Shown here one piece after another: positions 16,083 to 22,667 of a stretch of 26,696 bases of DNA (positions are counted from its first letter, which is position 1; every line of letters starts with the position of its first letter). This stretch comes from a virus, in IMG/VR virus record IMGVR_UViG_3300035698_030910, positions 1 through 26,696 of that record; one strand, 5' to 3'. A program made the position numbers and the translations under genes. The notes below the pieces were generated by a model. The model saw only the letters and a list, made by a program, of their open reading frames with translations. It made no database searches and was not told the origin of the DNA.

Positions 16083-18197
16083 TTAGCCCTTCCTGTAGCG
16101 TTTGCCCCGCCAGCCCGCCACACTAATAGGCAGACCCGGGCACCACTGCGGCTGTTCGGCCATTAATTCATTATACTCCTCCAGAGAGCCGAAATCTTCT
16201 GGTATTTCGCTAACGGCTTCATCGTGCACCGACAGGATCACGTCATAGCCGGCGTCGTCCACACGTTTCATCGCTTCGGCCATTATATCTCTAGCGGCCG
16301 CTTGCGTTATGTTCTCTACACCCAAACCCCCATAAAACGCCTTGTCGCCCCATTTGCGAGTATATTGGTCAATTGATTTATAGAACACCTGTTGGCGCGT
16401 GGCTCCCCATGGCGTTTTTACGTCACGCAAAGTAGGGTACGGGTACGATAGCGCTCTACCGGAGGGCAGCAAGCAGAACAGGAAACTACCTACTTTCTTA
16501 TAGATAACGTAGCCTGCGCGCGTCGCTTCGCCGGGGTTTCGTACCGCTTGAATGGCCGCCTCTTCTATTTCGCCCCAGAAAGCCTGTATGAAGTTGTTTT
16601 TATCACGCCAGGCGAGCTTGATCACTTCTGCAGCTAACCAAGCCTCCTGAGCCATTCCTGTGCGTTTACCGTGCTCTCCCCAGCCATCTTTGGCTTGATC
16701 TTTGAATTCACTGGCGGCCATCGCCCAAATAGGGCCGTATAGCTCGCCTATGCGCACGCCGTAGTTCTTGCTCATCTTGGCGAAAGCGCGGGGTCCGCCC
16801 TGGAAACCGAGGGATAGTTCGCCTACTTTGCCGATCTGGCGATGAGGGGCGGCTTCTTCTATACTGCAGCCGTAGATGGCGGCGGCCTGAATCAGATAGA
16901 TGTCAGGGCCGGTGCCTGCGTCGAATGCCCGGAAAGCGTCGAGTTTATCTCCCTGTCCAGCCAGCCACGCCACCATGCGGCCCTCGATGTTACTAAAATC
17001 GCTGGCCATTAGGATGTTGCCTTTTTCGGCGCAAATCATGCTGCGGACGCAATCTGAAACTAACGTTATGGGTGTGCCGTATATCAGCTCAATCCAGCTA
17101 GGGCTCTCTGATTCTACGGCTAATATGGCGTTTTCTATCTGCCGATCGATAGGGGTAGGCTCTGCCTTTTTGCATCCAATGATTTTAGGCCGCGTTAGGT
17201 TCTGTAGCTGTATGCCCCGCGCCGCCCATCTTCCTGTGGCAGAAGCGCCATAAAACTGCAGATTACCGCGGGCGCGCCCATCGCGTTGGCGTCGTAACAA
17301 CATAGCGTCTATTTTGGCTACGGACGATTTAGACCCCTCTTGGCGAATTTCAAGGGCTCGGCGGCATGGCCCGGATATGTCGTCTCGGGCTAGTAGGTCT
17401 TCTATGTGTTCACGGTCAACGCTTTTTGTCACGACACCGTTTTCGGCCAGCCATTTTATCAAGACGGCCACTTGTTTCACGCTGCCCACCGCACCGCTGG
17501 TGACGTATTTCAGCTCATCATTCAACCGTTTTTTTGTTAGGTCCACCACCACCTGCGCGCTTTCACACAGCGGTTTATCGATGTAAACGCCTTTATCATT
17601 GATTTTCATATCGAGCAGATACAGCTCTTGCTCCGAAGCTTTCAAACGCATGACGCGCCCGCCCAGAGCGACCTCTGTCCTCACATCTTGCAGGCAATAT
17701 TCGTCGAGGCGCGTTCGCTTTTCCTCTTCATCCCACCACACAGGCTTGCCGTCGTCATCAAACCGCCGCGGCCGACACATGCGCATCATTAAGCGGTGGC
17801 CTTCCTGATCTTTTACAATGTCAAGGCCAAAAGCAGGAGCGGCCGCCTCGAGTTTGCCGGGCATATTCATGGCCAGCGCTTCGGTCATTGTGCATTGGAA
17901 TTGGGCGTCGGCTGGCATTGGCCAACCGTAAACGAAGGATAGCAGGTAACGAAAAGCAAGCCGTTCGAACACAGCGTTCCATGCGGTGATAACACGTCCA
18001 GCCAGTATGTGGTCTCTGATCCTTTCGGGGCACGGCTGGCCAGGGCGCCATATAGCGGGTTCTTCTTGGTCAAAAGAGTAAGCAACGCACCACAGGGCGG
18101 TGCTTGTGTGCTCAAAATAAGCATGGGAGCCGGTCTTTCTGAGATCGACAATGCTGCGAGTTTCGACATCTATGTGCAGTTCTTTAGCATAAGACAT
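16083..18197 (-). CDS. Family-A DNA polymerase with 3'-5' exonuclease
   Basis: A 704-residue replicative polymerase. The N-terminal DnaQ-like exonuclease is intact: Exo I HIDVETRS (Asp10, Glu12), Exo II in ITAWNAVFERLAFRY, and Exo III in EYCLQDVRTE (about residue 170). The polymerase part has motif A (MASDFSNIEGRMVAWLAG, around residue 400), motif B in the phage form HRQIGKVGELSLGFQGG, and motif C (SVHDEAVSEI, around residue 656). There is no 5' nuclease domain. This is the PolA subtype that travels with DUF2815 and DUF2800 genes in phages. It would copy the phage genome with proofreading. The start ATG lies 14 bases inside the preceding small gene, so it is translationally coupled. Confidence 0.93.
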   Translation of the reverse strand: MSYAKELHIDVETRSIVDLRKTGSHAYFEHTSTALWCVAYSFDQEEPAIWRPGQPCPERIRDHILAGRVITAWNAVFERLAFRYLLSFVYGWPMPADAQFQCTMTEALAMNMPGKLEAAAPAFGLDIVKDQEGHRLMMRMCRPRRFDDDGKPVWWDEEEKRTRLDEYCLQDVRTEVALGGRVMRLKASEQELYLLDMKINDKGVYIDKPLCESAQVVVDLTKKRLNDELKYVTSGAVGSVKQVAVLIKWLAENGVVTKSVDREHIEDLLARDDISGPCRRALEIRQEGSKSSVAKIDAMLLRRQRDGRARGNLQFYGASATGRWAARGIQLQNLTRPKIIGCKKAEPTPIDRQIENAILAVESESPSWIELIYGTPITLVSDCVRSMICAEKGNILMASDFSNIEGRMVAWLAGQGDKLDAFRAFDAGTGPDIYLIQAAAIYGCSIEEAAPHRQIGKVGELSLGFQGGPRAFAKMSKNYGVRIGELYGPIWAMAASEFKDQAKDGWGEHGKRTGMAQEAWLAAEVIKLAWRDKNNFIQAFWGEIEEAAIQAVRNPGEATRAGYVIYKKVGSFLFCLLPSGRALSYPYPTLRDVKTPWGATRQQVFYKSIDQYTRKWGDKAFYGGLGVENITQAAARDIMAEAMKRVDDAGYDVILSVHDEAVSEIPEDFGSLEEYNELMAEQPQWCPGLPISVAGWRGKRYRKG

Positions 18198-18366
18198 TTA
18201 ACATCCACTTATCGTGCATTTCGTTCATTTGTTTCGCCACTAGCGGGTTGCGAACAACAGTTGGGCGGGGCTTGTATTTATTAGGGCGTGGGCCTACGCG
18301 CACGCGCTTTTTTCCGGCATGGGCTAAAGTTGCTAACAGGTCTGCAACGCTGATGTCATTGAACAT
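18184..18366 (-). CDS. Small basic protein upstream of the polymerase
   Basis: A 60-residue protein with a clear ribosome site (AGGAG, six bases before the ATG). It starts 11 bases inside the previous gene and runs 14 bases into the polymerase gene. After a short helix (MFNDISVADLLATLAHAGKK) it becomes strongly basic (KRVRVGPRPNKYKPRPTVVR), which suggests nucleic-acid binding. The end is a helix (QMNEMHDKWMLN). It is not recognised. Its place between small early genes and the polymerase suggests a DNA-binding accessory, but this is inference. Confidence 0.6.
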   Translation of the reverse strand: MFNDISVADLLATLAHAGKKRVRVGPRPNKYKPRPTVVRNPLVAKQMNEMHDKWMLNVLC

Positions 18367-18619
18367 AATTATCTCCTGAGAAAGGTGGTGGTGTTTGTTG
18401 TTGCTTCACGTCCCAACCGTGGGCGAGAGCTAATTCTGCGGCTTCGTCGATATCACGTCGATCGAACCAGCCGCCACACATATAAAGCGTTTGATCGCGG
18501 TCGCCCCGAATAAACATATTCAGGGTTTTATCCACAAAAGCCCATGTGCCTCGGGGGTACCCATGCGCTTCGGCGACATTGCGCGCTTCTTGGTAGTTTT
18601 TGGTGAATAAGTAGATCAT
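18356..18619 (-). CDS. Hypothetical early protein (87 residues)
   Basis: An 87-residue protein whose ATG overlaps the stop of the preceding gene (ATGA). It looks like a compact alpha/beta domain, with strand MIYLFTKN, helix YQEARNVAEAHGY, strands WAFVDKTLNMFIRGDRDQTL, and a final helix with RRDIDEAAELALAHGWDV. Such small strand-helix proteins are common in phage early regions and often have unknown host-directed roles. No motif with known function is present. The C-terminal QQQTPPPFSGDNYVQ tail is probably disordered. The gene is well supported by coupling on both sides; its role is unknown. Confidence 0.65.
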   Translation of the reverse strand: MIYLFTKNYQEARNVAEAHGYPRGTWAFVDKTLNMFIRGDRDQTLYMCGGWFDRRDIDEAAELALAHGWDVKQQQTPPPFSGDNYVQ

Positions 18620-18888
18620 AGCAGCGCGCTCATGTCTTCCGTAGGGCTTTTTGCCGCTTTAATTATGGAACGATTGTCTGGGCCTTGTTTACCACGGCAC
18701 CGCTCCAATGCGTCTTCTAAAGCCGCGTGAGGTGTATTGCCCCGGCCGAAGTCCTGATGGCCGCTCTCATGCCTAAAATTGGCTTGGTAACGTCCGTTAC
18801 CCTTGATGCACGTATTGCTGTCTCTGAGCTCGAACAGGTTGTTAAGGAAATAGCCCTCCTGCCGAGCTCGCTCAATTAATGCTTCCAT
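18616..18888 (-). CDS. Hypothetical early protein (90 residues)
   Basis: A 90-residue protein with AGAGG five bases before the ATG. It lies inside the operon, overlapping the gene before it by 17 bases and the one after by 4. The sequence starts with a helix (MEALIERARQEGYFLNNLF). A short beta part (CIKGNGRYQANFRHESG, then HQDFGRGNTPHAALEDALER) follows that resembles a small dsRNA-binding-like or phage early domain. The end is charged and flexible. No recognised family. The beta part plus the following helix is the usual shape of small phage proteins that bind a host enzyme or nucleic acid, but nothing in the sequence proves it. Confidence 0.6.
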   Translation of the reverse strand: MEALIERARQEGYFLNNLFELRDSNTCIKGNGRYQANFRHESGHQDFGRGNTPHAALEDALERCRGKQGPDNRSIIKAAKSPTEDMSALL

Positions 18889-19171
18889 TCAGACCTCTTT
18901 TGGGGAGTATTAGCCCCGACTCTTTTTTAGCGGGGTGCACGCGCACAATCACTTCTTTTATATGGGGTCCATCGGGCTCTACCTGCTCGAAATTGTATTT
19001 GGTTATAACGCCATCTTTTGTATCGAGCATCAGCTTAACCAGCGCCTGCCCCTTCGTAGGCATTACGAGCAAGATACCGTGCTGCAGCACCTGTTCATTA
19101 ACAGGCACTGCCGCACCGCATTCGACGATCTGGACCGGAGAATCGACCGAATTCTGTTTAGTATCACTCAT
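18872..19171 (-). CDS. Hypothetical early protein (99 residues)
   Basis: A 99-residue protein coupled to the previous gene by ATGA. The N-terminal ~25 residues are polar and probably flexible. Residues ~28-80 alternate hydrophobic and polar residues as in a small beta-barrel (HGILLVMPTKGQALVKLMLD, then GVITKYNFEQVEPDG and HIKEVIVRVHPAKKE). An OB- or SH3-like fold is possible but was not tested. The C-terminus is basic (LILPKRGLNGSIN). No family was recognised. It lies with five other small genes between the polymerase and GapR genes. Confidence 0.6.
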   Translation of the reverse strand: MSDTKQNSVDSPVQIVECGAAVPVNEQVLQHGILLVMPTKGQALVKLMLDTKDGVITKYNFEQVEPDGPHIKEVIVRVHPAKKESGLILPKRGLNGSIN

Positions 19172-19368
19172 TTGGCAGTGACATTGACGCTGCCTTTAGC
19201 GTCTTGAGTGTAAACATAGCCAGGTTTGATCTTAACCTTGCCATTTGTCAAAAAAGACACTTGCAGAGTACTACCTTTGCCCATGTCGAGTTTTAATTTT
19301 GTATTGCCGTCGGCGTCTTCATCGCCCACGGATAGAACTTTGGCTTTAAAGCCTTTACTTTTTGACAT
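19168..19368 (-). CDS. Small Lys-rich beta protein
   Basis: A 66-residue protein starting MSKSKGFKAKVLSVGDEDAD. I choose the ATG at 19368 rather than the upstream ATG at 19374, because AAGGA lies six bases before the former and abuts the latter. It appears to be all-beta (KLKLDMGKGSTLQVSFLTNG, then KVKIKPGYVYTQDAKGSVNV), like a small SH3- or OB-type domain. The high Lys content suggests nucleic-acid or ribosome contact. Its start lies inside the 3' end of the zinc-ribbon gene upstream, and its stop overlaps the next start, so it is tightly embedded in the operon. It is not assigned to a family. Confidence 0.65.
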   Translation of the reverse strand: MSKSKGFKAKVLSVGDEDADGNTKLKLDMGKGSTLQVSFLTNGKVKIKPGYVYTQDAKGSVNVTAK

Positions 19369-19531
19369 CTTCATTCCTTTCTAATAGTTCATCTTCATCG
19401 ATAATTTCGCAACATATATCACAGCGTATCGACCTTCTTCCCGTAATACATCCTTGTCTTACCGCATCGCGGTTAACGCCGGCATCGCAGTAGGGGCATA
19501 TGGCTTCCCCTAAATCGCTCCGGCGCCCCAC
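19355..19531 (-). CDS. Small zinc-ribbon protein
   Basis: A 58-residue frame in what otherwise looks like a gap between the GapR gene and the Lys-rich gene. It starts at a GTG one base after the GapR stop codon and ends 14 bases inside the next gene. It carries ICPYCDAG (Cys12, Cys15) and RCDICCEI (Cys37, Cys40, with Cys41), two CxxC pairs 22 residues apart with an extra Cys28 between. That is the pattern of a treble-clef or zinc-ribbon metal site. The C-terminus is acidic (IIDEDELLERNED). Such proteins often bind DNA, RNA polymerase or ribosome parts. The start has only a weak ribosome site, so coupling to GapR is likely. No database match was tested. Confidence 0.6.
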   Translation of the reverse strand: MGRRSDLGEAICPYCDAGVNRDAVRQGCITGRRSIRCDICCEIIDEDELLERNEDVKK

Positions 19532-19532
19532 C

Positions 19533-19820
19533 TTACTCTAATTCGGAGATCATTCCTAGTGCTGCCATATAGGTGCCCAGGACGGCCTCTTGTTCTTCAC
19601 GTTCAGAAGCGTCTATTTTACGAATCTTAATTATCTGTCTAATGGCCTTGGAGTTAAAGCCATTGCCCTTCGCCTCCGCATGAACTTCGCGTATATCGGC
19701 GGCGATGTTTGACTTCTCTTCCTCGAGGTTTTCAAGCCTCTGGACTACACTTTTAAGTTGATCGGCCGCTATTCCGCCTTGGCGGTTGTGGCCTTTTTTT
19801 GCTAATTCAGGTGACGCCAT
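19533..19820 (-). CDS. GapR-like DNA-binding protein (DUF2312)
   Basis: A 95-residue protein matching the GapR/DUF2312 family along nearly its full length. Conserved phrases include GGIAADQLKSVVQRLENLEE, then EKSNIAADIREVHAEAKGNG, then FNSKAIRQIIKIRKID and VLGTYMAALGM. Cellular GapR (about 89 residues, Caulobacter) forms a tetrameric ring around overtwisted AT-rich DNA ahead of forks and RNA polymerases and stimulates topoisomerases. A phage copy could aid its own replication, compete with host GapR or redirect it. It sits between the DUF2815 and polymerase genes of the replication operon, overlapping the previous gene by 14 bases. The basic residues of the central helix (KAIRQIIKIRK) are kept. 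Confidence 0.9.
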   Translation of the reverse strand: MASPELAKKGHNRQGGIAADQLKSVVQRLENLEEEKSNIAADIREVHAEAKGNGFNSKAIRQIIKIRKIDASEREEQEAVLGTYMAALGMISELE

Positions 19821-20022
19821 ATTGTTCCTTCATCCTTTCTAATTGTTGCCATTCTCTGGGCGAAATACGAATTCTACTATCGAATTTGGTTAACCGGTCG
19901 GTAAGCGAATCGACGAAATCGTGGTCCCAGTCGCCGAGGTCGCAGTCCTGGAATTTCGCTAAAAGCTTGTCCAGTTCTGCGGCCTCTTCTTTGCGGCGAT
20001 CAAAGTCGTCGGGGTTAAACAT
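19807..20022 (-). CDS. Hypothetical acidic protein upstream of GapR
   Basis: A 71-residue protein that I start at the ATG at 20022. This ATG shares a base with the previous stop (TAATG) and has GAGG seven bases before it; longer versions would run into the upstream gene and lack a ribosome site. It opens FNPDDFDRRKEEAAELDKLL (a charged helix), has an acidic turn (DLGDWDHDFVDSLTDRL), and ends ISPREWQQLERMKEQYGVT. It resembles short phage replication-region proteins that I cannot name. Its stop overlaps the GapR start, so the two are made together. Function unknown. Confidence 0.6.
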   Translation of the reverse strand: MFNPDDFDRRKEEAAELDKLLAKFQDCDLGDWDHDFVDSLTDRLTKFDSRIRISPREWQQLERMKEQYGVT

Positions 20023-20366
20023 TACGCAACCTCTTCGAGGCGCTGTGTTTGGTCGCCGATACCGCATAAGGCGCGCCTAATCCCGGCTACACGCACTTTC
20101 AGATCACCGGCGGCCCCCGGGGCCATTACCGCTTCCGATTCTTTGCTCACCGCAGCGGGTAGCTCCCCAAACAGCCGATCCGCAACAGCTTCTTGTCTTT
20201 CGCGCAGCGCCTCGGCCTGCAAAGCCAACGCTCCCAAGTCGTCTATCAAAGCACTAAGCAGCTTCTGATGCGTTGGTGGGGACCCTAACACACTTCCGTG
20301 GTTGGCGGCGCTTACCCCACCCGCACCTGCCATTTTATTAGCAGCGCTTCTTGCTGATTCTGACAT
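20022..20366 (-). CDS. Hypothetical early protein with coiled-coil character
   Basis: A 114-residue protein with an AGGAG ribosome site seven bases before its ATG. It follows the DUF2815 gene by 33 bases. Its N-terminal ~35 residues are Ala/Ser/Gly-rich and likely disordered. Residues ~38-70 form a long helix (LLSALIDDLGALALQAEALR, continuing ERQEAVADRLFGELP) with a heptad-like spacing of Leu and Ala. Another helix comes near the C-terminus (VRVAGIRRALCGIGDQTQRL). It could multimerise. No family was recognised. The separate ribosome site suggests it is produced at a different level from its neighbours. A replication or regulatory accessory role is only a guess. Confidence 0.6.
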   Translation of the reverse strand: MSESARSAANKMAGAGGVSAANHGSVLGSPPTHQKLLSALIDDLGALALQAEALRERQEAVADRLFGELPAAVSKESEAVMAPGAAGDLKVRVAGIRRALCGIGDQTQRLEEVA

Positions 20367-20399
20367 AATTATACTCCTTATATTAGTTAAACAAAAACC

Positions 20400-21029
20400 C
20401 TAGAATAGGGCGTCAATAGAACCTTCGGCGGCATCTCCACCAGTGTAATCGGCGACCGCTTCGAACTCGTCTTCGGCTTTCATTTTCCCGCCCAATGAAT
20501 CGTCATGGTTAAGCAGGAATACGTTGTTAAGGCCGAAAGAAACGCCTTTATTGCCTTTGGTATCGTAGGCAAAAGCGTTTAGCGTTGCGATGCACCAACG
20601 GCCTGGGTAAGCCTCGGATTCATCGTCGTCGGTTAGTTTGATAATATCGGCGCCTTTTTGGTGCACGACTGAAGGCTTGGTAAGCGCCGAGGCGCGAATA
20701 AGCGTCCAGCCTTCTTCGTAGCCTTCGTATTCAAACTCGCCAGCATCAAGGAATGGCGTTTTGAGCTTCATGCTGCCCGCTTTATCTCCCCACTTTGCTG
20801 CGGCTGTTTCACTGCATATTTGCTTCAACAAGGTTAGGTCACAAGATGGAGGGATCAGCATAGATAAGCTGAACTTCTTCTTACTATCAGCATCCTGCCC
20901 CATCGCTTTCGCATGGAACAAATGCGGGAAGCTCAATCGGCCGATAGGCGTAATAATGTTGCTGCCGCTTTTAGGTTCTCGGCACGCTAAAAGGTGCTTC
21001 GGTACTGTACTTAAATCAAGTTTGCTCAT
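20400..21029 (-). CDS. DUF2815 single-stranded-DNA-binding protein
   Basis: A 209-residue protein of the DUF2815 family, which has an OB fold related to T7 gp2.5. Supporting phrases are NIITPIGRLSFPHLFHAKAM, then SKKKFSLSMLIPPSCDLTLL, then GRWCIATLNAFAYDTKGNKG. The C-terminus is acidic and ends IDALF, the kind of acidic tip with a terminal aromatic residue that SSBs use to contact polymerase and helicase. AGGAG lies seven bases before its start, and it overlaps the end of the DUF2800 gene by 14 bases. It would coat single strands during replication and recombination. Confidence 0.85.
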   Translation of the reverse strand: MSKLDLSTVPKHLLACREPKSGSNIITPIGRLSFPHLFHAKAMGQDADSKKKFSLSMLIPPSCDLTLLKQICSETAAAKWGDKAGSMKLKTPFLDAGEFEYEGYEEGWTLIRASALTKPSVVHQKGADIIKLTDDDESEAYPGRWCIATLNAFAYDTKGNKGVSFGLNNVFLLNHDDSLGGKMKAEDEFEAVADYTGGDAAEGSIDALF

Positions 21030-22245
21030 GGTTGTTCTCCTCAGTTAAATAAGAAAACTCTTCTATTGCGTCGATCCGTGCAGGTTGCCGCGGATCATCC
21101 ATGGGAACGAGGGAGAGTTTTCCTAAGCCTTTTTCCCATAAGTCAGTGATAATTCCTTTGTGTTTTTTGCCGCATAACGCCTCTATTTGTGCCGGCGATT
21201 TCAGCACACTCTTCACGACGTCGCCCTTGAGCATACCCATATCAACCATTTCAGTGAGTTGCTCTTCAGCGGCTTCTTTATCTTTCCAGCGGCGGTTGGA
21301 CCTACCATTTACCAGCTTGGTTTCAGGCAGAAGTTTGCCCTCCAGAGCCTGGCTGTGCGCGTACGCTTGCACACTCGCCACCATGCCCTTAAGCAATCCG
21401 GCGTTTTCCCAGGCGAGTTTCAGTTCATCTATAGTCATGTCTTCGGGTTTAGGCATAACGGCTCTTCCTTCTGAGTCAAATTCGGCGCAGGCTATTTCGA
21501 ATGCGCGATTGTTGAGAGTTTGGCATATTGCTGCCGCTGGGCAAAACTTGCACCAATCGCCGGCCTCGAACGTAGGCTCTTCTACTTCAGTGAGTTTAGC
21601 GGCCGCTACCAGATCGTCGGTAAAATTCAGCAATTCTTCGACTGTGCACTCCCACGAGCGAATAGGGCCTTCGTGGTGCGGGCATCTGGGCTGGACAATT
21701 GCCAGTTCCACCAAATGGAGGCCCCTATTATGCTTCCCACTAACAGCCCCCAGGCCGTAATACATTAGTTGCGGGTTTTCCTTGACTTCTACGGCGATAC
21801 CCTGCCCGTATTTGAAATCGCACACCAGCAGTTTCATCCATTTTGGAAAGTATATGACACAATCGGCCGTTCCGAACATATCGTGAAATATGTGTGTCAA
21901 GTCGAATCTTTGCTCATACACCACTTCGCAATCATCTAAGCCGGTTTCGGCCTTATAAACCGCCATAGCTGAATATATGAAATCCATATATTCGCGCACA
22001 GCATCGGCCATTTCCTGCGTTACTTCTATGTCTTCATAATGCTTTACGTCTTCACCAATCCAGTCGTCCGGATCGCCATTGTTCTGTAGGCAATGCGCCG
22101 CCACTTCATGGGCGCAGGAACCCTCCCTCGCATACACGCTGGACTCATTGGGCATGCCTTCCGAAAGCTGGATGCTGCCAGGGCATTTCATCCAACGTTC
22201 AGACGACGATGCGCCTAGTTTTGCGTGTTGCGAGGGAGCAGCCAT
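21016..22245 (-). CDS. DUF2800 Cas4-like PD-(D/E)XK nuclease
   Basis: A 409-residue protein of the DUF2800 family, related to Cas4/RecB nucleases. The active-site set is visible: Asp128 in FGTADCVIYF, Asp143-x-Lys145 in VCDFKYGQG, and the Q-motif Gln159 in ENPQLMYYGLG. Four cysteines are placed as in Cas4-type iron-sulphur clusters: Cys21 (WMKCPGS) and Cys232, Cys235, Cys241 (WCKFCPAAAICQ). It would be an exonuclease that makes single strands for recombination, next to its DUF2815 SSB partner. Its ATG shares a base with the previous stop (TAATG). Rightward frames at 21101-21760 are shadows. The cluster has not been shown experimentally. Confidence 0.88.
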   Translation of the reverse strand: MAAPSQHAKLGASSSERWMKCPGSIQLSEGMPNESSVYAREGSCAHEVAAHCLQNNGDPDDWIGEDVKHYEDIEVTQEMADAVREYMDFIYSAMAVYKAETGLDDCEVVYEQRFDLTHIFHDMFGTADCVIYFPKWMKLLVCDFKYGQGIAVEVKENPQLMYYGLGAVSGKHNRGLHLVELAIVQPRCPHHEGPIRSWECTVEELLNFTDDLVAAAKLTEVEEPTFEAGDWCKFCPAAAICQTLNNRAFEIACAEFDSEGRAVMPKPEDMTIDELKLAWENAGLLKGMVASVQAYAHSQALEGKLLPETKLVNGRSNRRWKDKEAAEEQLTEMVDMGMLKGDVVKSVLKSPAQIEALCGKKHKGIITDLWEKGLGKLSLVPMDDPRQPARIDAIEEFSYLTEENNHEQT

Positions 22246-22646
22246 TATTCCAGTTCCTTGGCCTTAGCTGCCTCGATTTCGGCATCGCAGCCATCTATCC
22301 AGTCTTGGAATTTATCGGCCGGAAGATCCTGCACTTTACCTACACCGAATTTAACTAGCAGCGCTTTGGCCGTGTCAAAATCAGCCGCTGCACCAAGCTC
22401 TTTCAGCTTGTCCTGAGCGTTTTCTAACGTCGGGCCTGTGGGCTCTTCAGCTTTTGGCTCTGCTTTCTTCCTAGAGCGTTTTGCTGCAGGTTTGGCAACG
22501 GCCGGAGCCGGTTTGTCGGTAGCGGTTTCGGCGGTACGAACTTCGTCCACCTTTGCGGCAACGGCACTGAAAGCGTCAAACAAGCCTGATAGCTCGCGCA
22601 TGGCTTGTCCGGCGTCTTCACCGTTAATTCTAATTTCTACTGGCAT
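22245..22646 (-). CDS. Unknown Lys/Ala/Pro-rich protein upstream of DUF2800
   Basis: A 133-residue protein with AAGGAG nine bases before the ATG. It has three parts: a helix domain (residues 1-43, MPVEIRINGEDAGQAMRELS onward), a basic Ala/Pro-rich linker (~44-75, KPAAKRSRKKAEPKAEE), and a C-terminal helical domain (LENAQDKLKELGAAADFDTA, then ALLVKFGVGKVQDLPADKFQ and DWIDGCDAEIEA). The last part resembles a short module seen near phage recombination genes, but I cannot name a family. It ends by overlapping the DUF2800 start. It may be a DNA-binding or partner-loading factor for the nuclease and SSB. Confidence 0.65.
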   Translation of the reverse strand: MPVEIRINGEDAGQAMRELSGLFDAFSAVAAKVDEVRTAETATDKPAPAVAKPAAKRSRKKAEPKAEEPTGPTLENAQDKLKELGAAADFDTAKALLVKFGVGKVQDLPADKFQDWIDGCDAEIEAAKAKELE

Positions 22647-22667
22647 TTGTAATTCTCCTTTTGTTAA

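Noticed and set aside
21101-21760. 219-residue rightward reading frame
   Set aside because: It is the opposite strand of the DUF2800 nuclease gene, whose catalytic and cysteine motifs are intact.
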